From Methanobacteriota archaeon (GTDB taxonomy: Archaea > Altiarchaeota > Altiarchaeia > IMC4 > QMZM01): a stretch of DNA of 6,254 nucleotides. The stretch is from the NCBI GenBank assembly GCA_903930485.1, contig CAIYYO010000112.1, forward strand, positions 1-6,254. Direction: 5' to 3'. The position numbers and the translations under genes were made by a program. Numbering within the stretch: the stretch's first letter is position 1; every line of letters starts with the position of its first letter. The notes beneath the pieces are model-generated. The model saw only the letters and a list, made by a program, of their open reading frames with translations, was not told the DNA's origin and ran no database searches. Positions 1-5,279 of this stretch are shown in pieces.

Positions 1-112
1 GAGCGTCGCCTTTTGGGGACTGGTTCAACTTTATCTTGTATTTTGATTCGAAATGCCTCATCCCGTATAATCCGAACGGGTCCTGTGATCTATAGTTTAT
101 TTCAAAGCTCAT
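1..112 (-). CDS. Hypothetical protein, N-terminal 37 codons only (cut by window edge)
   Basis: An ATG at 112 overlaps the TGA of the glycosyltransferase gene (ATGA, 109-112). The frame stays open to base 1. The visible 37 residues begin MSFEINYRSQDPFGLYGMRH and continue with a charged Lys/Tyr-rich stretch. They carry no signal peptide or membrane segment. No clear Shine-Dalgarno lies upstream, so translation may depend on coupling to the preceding gene. An in-frame ATG at residue 18 is a less likely start. I do not recognise the family from this fragment. The matching overlap pattern of the cluster is the main reason to accept it as a gene and to expect another glycan-related function. Confidence 0.6.
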   Translation of the reverse strand, partial: MSFEINYRSQDPFGLYGMRHFESKYKIKLNQSPKGDA

Positions 113-1134
113 TTTGAGGGGGTCGCTTGTTTTTTCAGCCCGGCTTTTCTAAGGGCTTTTTTGAGGAACACGCTAAGGGATTCCTCTTCGAAGAAATCGA
201 TTCTAGAATAGTAGGGCTGCCCTTCATAGGGCCTGCCGCGGGTCATGTCGCTAAGTATCCCAAGGACCTGGCACGCGTACGTGAGAATGTCGAAGACAGG
301 CTCTGCCGCATGATAAGCAGGGTCTCCAGAAAACGGCGAGGTAATCACTCGGTAGGGTATCCTCAGCATAGCCAGTGCTATCCTCGGAGGCAAGGGGATG
401 AGCTTGTAGACGGGCTTGAATTGCAGGGGATATTTCTTGCTCAGCCTGGACCTGCCGGCAGACCATTTATGCTGCTGCACCACGAAGCCTTTCAGGGTGG
501 CCCTGTGCTTGTGGAATATGCCTGCATCTCTTGCATACACCGAAGAATATCCCTTAAGCTTTACTCGTATGCACAGGTCTCCGTCTTCGGATATGGAAAG
601 GTCCGGATCGAAGCCGCCCACCTCCAGAAGCACCGGCCTGCGGTAAGAAGTATTCGATGTTATCGCCGGCCCGCACGCGAGGAAATTCTCCTGGGAGAGT
701 ATCTTCTTCTTGTCGGCGTATTTCTCGACGAGAGAACTCGGGGGATACGACTTTATTATGCCGCCAACGCAGCCCACTCTTTCGTCGGAATAATTCTTCA
801 CCAGGTTCGCGAGCCAGTCCCGTTCGGCTATACAATCGTCGTCGGTGAAACAGACGATCTCTCCGCGAGCCTTCCGTATGCCCGTATTCCTGGCCGCGCT
901 GACTCCCTGATTGTCCTGGAAGATGGGTATCAGGTTTAACGGAGCCGTTCCCTTGTATCCCTGAAGGTATTCGTTTGTTCCGTCGGTGGAGCCGTCGCTG
1001 ATCACTATGACTTCGTAAAGCTCTTTGGGGTAGCTCTGGGCCGCGAGGGCTTCAAGGCACTCCGGCAGTTTGCTCTTCCGGTTGTACGTCGGGACTACGA
1101 CGCTTACGAAGGGTTTTTCCATATCTGCTTTCAT
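109..1134 (-). CDS. Family 2 glycosyltransferase (GT-A fold)
   Basis: This 341-residue inverting-type glycosyltransferase of family GT2 transfers a sugar from a nucleotide sugar to a growing glycan or lipid acceptor at the cytoplasmic membrane face. Seen: VSVVVPTYNR (10-19) at the start of the GT-A domain; SDGSTDGT (46-53) for nucleotide binding; GVSAARNTGI (77-86); TDDDC (97-101), the DxD-type metal site; GGFDP (173-177); and SEDGDL (182-187), the ED-type catalytic-base motif. A QQHKW segment (220-224) is reminiscent of the QxxRW motif of processive enzymes, but one weak match does not prove processivity. The C-terminal region (about 240-340) is mixed, with a moderately hydrophobic stretch near 290-305 that may touch the membrane. 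Start 1134 is supported by its ribosome site and the ATGA overlap with DUF354. The last bases overlap the start of the left-edge gene. The donor and acceptor are unknown. Confidence 0.9.
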   Translation of the reverse strand: MKADMEKPFVSVVVPTYNRKSKLPECLEALAAQSYPKELYEVIVISDGSTDGTNEYLQGYKGTAPLNLIPIFQDNQGVSAARNTGIRKARGEIVCFTDDDCIAERDWLANLVKNYSDERVGCVGGIIKSYPPSSLVEKYADKKKILSQENFLACGPAITSNTSYRRPVLLEVGGFDPDLSISEDGDLCIRVKLKGYSSVYARDAGIFHKHRATLKGFVVQQHKWSAGRSRLSKKYPLQFKPVYKLIPLPPRIALAMLRIPYRVITSPFSGDPAYHAAEPVFDILTYACQVLGILSDMTRGRPYEGQPYYSRIDFFEEESLSVFLKKALRKAGLKKQATPSK

Positions 1135-2225
1135 GTAAGCCTCCCTGGTTTTTTCCCGGCAAAGTATTCATCCCTGCTCTGCGGAAACCTTTCGATGAAA
1201 TCCGTCATCCAGGAAGAGACGTCGACCTTTTCTTCAAGCATCCTGTCTCTCTTCGTCTTCCAATCATACTTTGAGCCTTTATTTTCCAGAATAGAAACCG
1301 CTTTTACCAGGGCCTGCTTTTGGTCGGGATAGAAATAAAGCAGTCCGTACCTGTCCCGCAGTTCAAGGAAGTTGCCGCACATGCTGCCCGTGGCTATCCC
1401 CTTTGAAGTGGATTCAATATGCACCGCAGGGGTTCCGAGCAGCGCCGACTCCGTGGCCATGGTACCGCCTTCGCCTATGTATAGCCCGGCATAGTGCATC
1501 AGCGAATGCATCTTCTCCCTCGGGCAATTGATCTTGTGATCCTCCAGCTCCTTAGGCAGCGGCCCTTCGGACGATATAAGGACGCGGCCGTATTTCTCGA
1601 GCTCATTTACGAGGCTCATTTCTGAATCCGCGCCGATCCCCCTCAGTCCAACGTCGTGCGAGGCAGACCATGAGATAAGCCGCAGGATGATATACTCTTC
1701 GCCTTTGGAAAGCCCCGCGTCCTCGAGCGCCGTGGGATCGGGTTCGAAACGATCGGGGTGCAGGTATGCAAGCTCCTTGTATCCGTTGAAGCGCACGTGC
1801 TTTGGCCCGAGGTCTTTGAGGAAGCATGAGGGCGTGCATATGACTTCAGTGAACGGGAAGGTCAGCATGTTTCCGAGCTTTACTTCTTCGGTGTCGGTGA
1901 ATGTTATCGACGGCTTGCCTATGAGCCTGCCGACGTGGGCTATATGCGGAGTGAGCAAACCGGTCAAGACATCCGGGCGAAACTTCCTCGCGATCCTGAG
2001 CAGCTTCAGGTCTTTTTCGATGACGCCGTACCCCTTCTGATACATCTTGGGATAATACTTGCTCACAAGCTCGTACTCGAACCCCAGCCGGTCCAAAAGG
2101 TCGGCGGTTATGTCCTTGTTCTTTGCGATGATCTTCGTCTCATGCCCTTTCTGCTCAAACGACCGGATGGTGTTCTTGAACAAATGAACGTGCGCCGGAT
2201 GCTCGAGGTCGAACAATACTTTCAT
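1131..2225 (-). CDS. DUF354 family GT-B-fold protein (putative glycosyltransferase or UDP-sugar epimerase-like)
   Basis: This 364-residue protein matches the DUF354 family, whose members occur in archaeal and bacterial surface-glycan clusters and resemble MurG and UDP-GlcNAc 2-epimerase (GT-B fold). Seen: N-terminal Rossmann start MKVLFDLEHPAHVHLFKN (1-18, with His9, His12 and His14); a first domain with FTDTEEVKLGN (109-119) and FNGYKELAYLHP (146-157), which is typical of the family; and a second domain with the nucleotide-sugar-type loop GEGGTMATESALLGTP (251-266, Glu259 at the usual acidic position of MurG/2-epimerase-like folds). The protein looks soluble or peripheral. The start at 2225 is supported by GGAGG 7 bases upstream and a 4-base overlap with the CE4-like gene. 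The stop overlaps the glycosyltransferase ATG in the same way. Family membership is well supported. The catalytic activity is inference: a GT-B glycosyltransferase seems likelier than an epimerase, given its place in the cluster. Confidence 0.82.
   Translation of the reverse strand: MKVLFDLEHPAHVHLFKNTIRSFEQKGHETKIIAKNKDITADLLDRLGFEYELVSKYYPKMYQKGYGVIEKDLKLLRIARKFRPDVLTGLLTPHIAHVGRLIGKPSITFTDTEEVKLGNMLTFPFTEVICTPSCFLKDLGPKHVRFNGYKELAYLHPDRFEPDPTALEDAGLSKGEEYIILRLISWSASHDVGLRGIGADSEMSLVNELEKYGRVLISSEGPLPKELEDHKINCPREKMHSLMHYAGLYIGEGGTMATESALLGTPAVHIESTSKGIATGSMCGNFLELRDRYGLLYFYPDQKQALVKAVSILENKGSKYDWKTKRDRMLEEKVDVSSWMTDFIERFPQSRDEYFAGKKPGRLT
1140..1145 (-). promoter_or_regulatory. Shine-Dalgarno GGGAGG of the family 2 glycosyltransferase gene
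   Basis: GGGAGG on the coding strand (1145 down to 1140) is followed by a 5-base spacer and the ATG at 1134. This favours 1134 over the in-frame ATG at 1122 (residue 5), which has no such element. Confidence 0.7.
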
Positions 2226-3109
2226 TGCGCCGCCTCCGGGATCGTCTTACGGTAGTCTTTTACCCGCACGAACTCGAATCCACTGCCTTTTGCTCTCACA
2301 ATAACTTGCTCGAGGAGTTTCAGCGACGACGGCCCAAGATTCTTCATTTTCATCTTCTGCCTCAGCCGGTCAGCGAAAATATGCTGGACGAAATTTTTCG
2401 TCCTGCGCGGCGTCGCACGCCTCGAATCCTCCAAACACTCGTTGGGATGGAAAAGAAAAACCACCGGCTTATCTGTGCGCCTGGACTCGGCGTAATGGAC
2501 TTTCCCAAGGAGCTTGTTCGTCGACGGGCTGATCCTCATCGTCGTGCCTATATACGGCAGCAGCAGGGCCGAGATAGGGATCTCTGCGACGCCTGAATCC
2601 GCGTATACGAACGGCTTTCTCTTGGATACAAGCCATGCTAGCTTCTTCTTGGAGCCGAAGGTGAACGGTCCATCAAAGCGCTGGGGACATACGGAGCTGT
2701 CTGAAGAAAACCCTGTCTTGTCCAGGGCTCTGATAGTGTCCCTGTTTATCCTGAGAGCAGGCGCCCGGAAAGACTCTATCCTTCCGGCGTTTTTTTCGAT
2801 CACTTTTTTAGCCGACTCAAGAACCCGGACCTGTTCATCGAATCCGATGAGGTCGAATGCGTCGCCTACCTCGTGCGAGTATCCGTGGCATCCTATCTCG
2901 TGGCCGTTCTCCTTTACGAGGTCGATCGCCTCCGGAACGGTCTCGGCTAACTCTCCGGTGAAGTAAAAGGTCGAGGCGACGTCGTATTTAGAGTAGAGGC
3001 TAAGCAGTTTCGGCAGTCCTTCCCGGTACACCTTTGCCGCCGTCTCCGGGTCGCACCTGTTGACGTGGATGGAAAAGCTCTCCACGTCGCTCGTCATGAG
3101 GAAATGCAT
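2222..3109 (-). CDS. NodB/CE4-like polysaccharide deacetylase
   Basis: This is a 295-residue NodB-homology (carbohydrate esterase 4) protein, expected to hydrolyse N- or O-acetyl groups of a sugar. Seen: LMTSDVES (residues 4-11) in place of the usual TFDDG, with Asp8 as catalytic/metal-type residue and Glu10 where a second Asp is common; STFYFTGE (46-53); metal-binding HGYSH (His75, His79); SFRAPALR (113-120, Arg115); VAEIPIS (174-180); and the late motif FLFHPNE (218-224, His221). This is the DVE-type subgroup found in glycan gene clusters. There is no secretion signal, so it probably acts on a cytoplasmic, lipid-linked or nucleotide-linked precursor. The frame is open back to a TTG at 3166 inside the PIG-L gene, but those 19 extra residues are polar and the family fold begins at MHFLMTSDVES. 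I therefore choose ATG 3109, 1 base after the PIG-L TAA, with only a weak AGG ribosome site (3117-3119). The stop overlaps the next ATG. Confidence 0.83.
   Translation of the reverse strand: MHFLMTSDVESFSIHVNRCDPETAAKVYREGLPKLLSLYSKYDVASTFYFTGELAETVPEAIDLVKENGHEIGCHGYSHEVGDAFDLIGFDEQVRVLESAKKVIEKNAGRIESFRAPALRINRDTIRALDKTGFSSDSSVCPQRFDGPFTFGSKKKLAWLVSKRKPFVYADSGVAEIPISALLLPYIGTTMRISPSTNKLLGKVHYAESRRTDKPVVFLFHPNECLEDSRRATPRRTKNFVQHIFADRLRQKMKMKNLGPSSLKLLEQVIVRAKGSGFEFVRVKDYRKTIPEAAQ
2233..2237 (-). promoter_or_regulatory. Shine-Dalgarno GGAGG of the DUF354 gene
   Basis: GGAGG on the coding strand (2237 down to 2233), inside the last codons of the CE4-like gene, lies 7 bases before the ATG at 2225. 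It supports that start even though the ATG shares bases with the upstream TGA (ATGA overlap). Confidence 0.7.
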
Positions 3110-3110
3110 T

Positions 3111-3743
3111 TTACGGCCTGAAAACCCACCTGATAACTTCGAATGCTTCGGCGTATTCTTCTTCAATCTGAGTCCCGCGCGTACGCGCCAGCCCGCGAAT
3201 GAATTCCGCGTTCAGATATTTCCGTCCCTTCTGCGTCTCATAGCAACTGAGCGCCGCGATCTTTTTTGCGACGTTCTCCTCTTTCAGGGGTATGAACGAG
3301 AGCGTATTGAATGTTATGTTGTTCCAGGGCTGCTCGTAGCCGAGTATCGTGCACATCTTAAACGCCCTAAGAGTCTCTTTCATGACCGTTATGTGGTCCT
3401 GGTGCGTGTCGTCCGAGCTCGGCGTGAAGACGATGTCAGGCTTCACTTTTTTCCTTATGTCGATAAGCGTGTCCAGTATCTTCTGCCGATGCTCAGGGAA
3501 CTCGCGCACTTCGAAGTCGCCAAGCATAAGGTCTTCTTTTTTAACGCCCAGAACCCCGGTTGCCTTCTTCACTTCCGTCCTCAGTATGTCCCGCGGATAC
3601 TCTGGGGGCACGGATTTTTCGCAGCATGACAGCGCCACGTACGTAACGTGTTTTCCTTCATCGACGAATCGGGCGATGGAGCCGCCGCATCCCAATTCCC
3701 CGTCATCGGTGTGAGGGGACAGTATTAGTACCTTTTCAAACAT
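3111..3743 (-). CDS. PIG-L/LmbE family N-deacetylase
   Basis: This is a zinc-dependent N-deacetylase of the PIG-L/LmbE/BshB/MshB family (210 residues, a normal length). It is expected to remove acetyl from N-acetylglucosamine in a glycoside, glycolipid or lipid-linked sugar. Seen: N-terminal beta strand then SPHTDDGELGCGG (residues 9-21), with metal/catalytic His11, Asp13 and Asp14. The second motif, SSDDTHQDH (109-117), has zinc ligand His114 with Asp116-His117. The first motif follows the HxDDxE spacing seen in BshB-type enzymes rather than the HPDDE form of MshB/PIG-L. There is no signal peptide or membrane segment, so it acts in the cytoplasm or at the inner membrane face. The start at 3743 has a strong ribosome site (GGAGGT). 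It lies 4 bases after the BshC-like gene and 1 base before the CE4-like gene. Family assignment is firm; the substrate is inferred only from neighbours. Confidence 0.9.
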   Translation of the reverse strand: MFEKVLILSPHTDDGELGCGGSIARFVDEGKHVTYVALSCCEKSVPPEYPRDILRTEVKKATGVLGVKKEDLMLGDFEVREFPEHRQKILDTLIDIRKKVKPDIVFTPSSDDTHQDHITVMKETLRAFKMCTILGYEQPWNNITFNTLSFIPLKEENVAKKIAALSCYETQKGRKYLNAEFIRGLARTRGTQIEEEYAEAFEVIRWVFRP

Positions 3744-3747
3744 TTTT

Positions 3748-5262
3748 TTAGTTGACCTCCAGCGTAGAGAAGACTGAGCATACCTTTTTTACATATTCCG
3801 CGTCAAATGACCCGTTCCCGTAAGACAGGTCATGCCCGGCAAAAAGGTAGGGACCGGATTCTTGCATACCGGATGACAGGAGGCTCTTCCAGGAGCTGCC
3901 GGCTTCGTCGATGCCGACCGAGGCGAAAAAGTCCATGGCCGACGGGTTAAGAATAAATATCTTTGAGGCCATGTCCAACTGCCTTTTATAGAACACGATA
4001 GAGCCGGCATATTTCTGCGCATCCGCCTTGGACGTCGAGTGAAGCGCTTTCTTCTCGGCCTCTGCTATCTTCCGGCGAACCTTTGCCTCCACCATATCCT
4101 TTTCCGTCAGTTCCGAAGGGACCAGGCCGAAAGACTGGCAGATATCCTTGATAATCGTATTATGCACCGGCCCAAGGTAGCGGTCTTTTCCGCCTGCTGC
4201 GACTGTAACGGGCTGGTTTAACCCCCACTTTTCAGCGATGTACGCAGATATCCTGCCGTATTCAAGGCTTCCGCCCCTCCCGCTTACAAAGACTGCCGTT
4301 CCAAGGCCTTGAGCAAAAATAAGATTCCTCGAAACGGCCGTCGCATCCATATCGGATAAATGCCTTTCCAGGAATTTCTCGTTATCATCTACATGAATGC
4401 CTGTTTTACATACCTCGCATATCATTTCTTCCTTCAGAGGGATTTTAGCACCGCATGAACAGTGATACCAGAAGGGCAAGGAGTCCGGTTCCATCCTGCG
4501 GATACCCAGGCCGTATAAGTCTATCGCCTCGTTGTACAGGCTGCGGAATCCTTCACCGTTTTCCAGGATCTTCAGCCGCTCTTCCTTGAAGACCCCTTCT
4601 TTTTGCACGTCGCTGTACCGGAAAAAGCATACGTTAAGCCCCCATTTTTCGCTGGCGATCTTTGCAGTCACATAGGCATTAAGGTTGGCAAAGTTTCCGG
4701 CGGCATCATACGATGCCCGCATTATCCCCAACAATTCTTCCAGGTCTTCCAGGGTTTCTTTTCCGTCTGGACGGCCAGCCTTTGCATACTTTTCATAATG
4801 TTTTCTTATCTCCGTAAGCTCTTTTTCCCATTCCGCTTTAGAGGGTTTTTCTACCCTATCGAAGGGCTTGTATCGGTCTACGTCCTTTATGCGAAAGCCT
4901 ATGTGGATGCATCCATCCTTGTTTATCGCCGGTATCTTGTTTCGGTATAAGAGGTCCGCAGTCGATAAGTTCTGGTCGTGTATGCCGTAAAGGGCCACAG
5001 TGTTTTTCTTATGGCTGCGAAGCCCCTTTGAGAGCCTGTCAAGCAGGTATATCTTCCGCCAGGTGCCGCTGTGAGGCAGAAAATTCGGCTGGTGACCGGA
5101 TTCAAGGACTATTGTGTCGCTGTTTACCCCTGGTTCTATTTCTTCTATTCCCGCCTCTCTGTGGAATTTTTTGGATGATTTCAGTATTTTCTCCAGGTTC
5201 TCCTCCTGTCCGGGGTTTAGGCCGCGACGGGGCAGATGAGTCAAGAGGTTCGTGTATTGCAT
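3748..5262 (-). CDS. BshC-like / WbqC-like protein with zinc-ribbon insertion (putative amino-sugar ligase)
   Basis: Soluble protein of 504 residues with no signal peptide or membrane segment; function not proven. An N-terminal motif SGHQPNFLPHSGTWRKI (55-71) resembles both the TGQQ...GPLYTIYK motif of BshC (the bacillithiol cysteine ligase) and the HQPNxLPWxGYxxKI motif of WbqC-like proteins. YRNKIPAIN (106-114) also recalls WbqC. It is followed by GIHDQNLSTAD (93-103), at the place of the BshC HDF[DE]E motif. Next come a charged helical, coiled-coil-like stretch (about 138-182), a four-cysteine zinc-ribbon-like element (Cys268, Cys270, Cys282, Cys285), and VSGRGGSLEYGRISAYIAEKW (key residues 326-346), which resembles the BshC GGPGELAYxAQL region. 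The length is near that of BshC (about 540) and far above WbqC (about 230). HIGH and KMSKS tRNA-synthetase motifs are absent. The ATG at 5262 is the only good start. The downstream PIG-L deacetylase begins 4 bases after the stop, so a role in acylating a deacetylated amino sugar is inferred. Alternatives are a WbqC-type glycan protein or another uncharacterised nucleotide-binding protein. Confidence 0.5.
   Translation of the reverse strand: MQYTNLLTHLPRRGLNPGQEENLEKILKSSKKFHREAGIEEIEPGVNSDTIVLESGHQPNFLPHSGTWRKIYLLDRLSKGLRSHKKNTVALYGIHDQNLSTADLLYRNKIPAINKDGCIHIGFRIKDVDRYKPFDRVEKPSKAEWEKELTEIRKHYEKYAKAGRPDGKETLEDLEELLGIMRASYDAAGNFANLNAYVTAKIASEKWGLNVCFFRYSDVQKEGVFKEERLKILENGEGFRSLYNEAIDLYGLGIRRMEPDSLPFWYHCSCGAKIPLKEEMICEVCKTGIHVDDNEKFLERHLSDMDATAVSRNLIFAQGLGTAVFVSGRGGSLEYGRISAYIAEKWGLNQPVTVAAGGKDRYLGPVHNTIIKDICQSFGLVPSELTEKDMVEAKVRRKIAEAEKKALHSTSKADAQKYAGSIVFYKRQLDMASKIFILNPSAMDFFASVGIDEAGSSWKSLLSSGMQESGPYLFAGHDLSYGNGSFDAEYVKKVCSVFSTLEVN
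3755..3760 (-). promoter_or_regulatory. Shine-Dalgarno GGAGGT of the PIG-L deacetylase gene
   Basis: The coding strand reads GGAGGTCA from 3760 down to 3753, a long match to the 16S rRNA 3' end. It is 11 bases upstream of the ATG at 3743 and inside the last codons of the BshC-like gene. It fixes the start at 3743 and implies the two proteins are translated from the same message. Confidence 0.75.
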
Positions 5263-5279
5263 TTTGTTTTTTTATTTTT
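5263..5279 (-). promoter_or_regulatory. A-rich spacer without Shine-Dalgarno before the BshC-like gene
   Basis: On the coding strand the 17 bases between the TAA of the transferase gene and the ATG at 5262 are almost all A, with one T and one C. No GGAGG-like element lies there or just upstream, unlike the genes further along. It is TATA-like in composition but lies too close to the ATG to be a standard archaeal TATA box for a leaderless transcript of this gene, which would be expected roughly 25 bases upstream. It may simply be an unstructured initiation region. Any regulatory role is a guess. Confidence 0.35.

Noticed and set aside
127..939. Long plus-strand open frame (270 codons) opposite the GT2 gene
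   Set aside because: Lies entirely antisense to a gene with clear GT2 motifs; its translation shows no recognisable domain and it has no convincing start context. It is a codon-bias shadow.
3060..3629. Plus-strand open frame of 189 codons opposite the PIG-L gene
   Set aside because: It is antisense to a firmly assigned deacetylase and shows no domain of its own.
3748..5262. The 504-residue protein as a class I aminoacyl-tRNA synthetase (LysRS-I, CysRS or MshC-like)
   Set aside because: The zinc-ribbon cysteines suggested it, but HIGH and KMSKS signature motifs are absent, and the N-terminal and GRGGSLEYGR motifs fit BshC/WbqC better.
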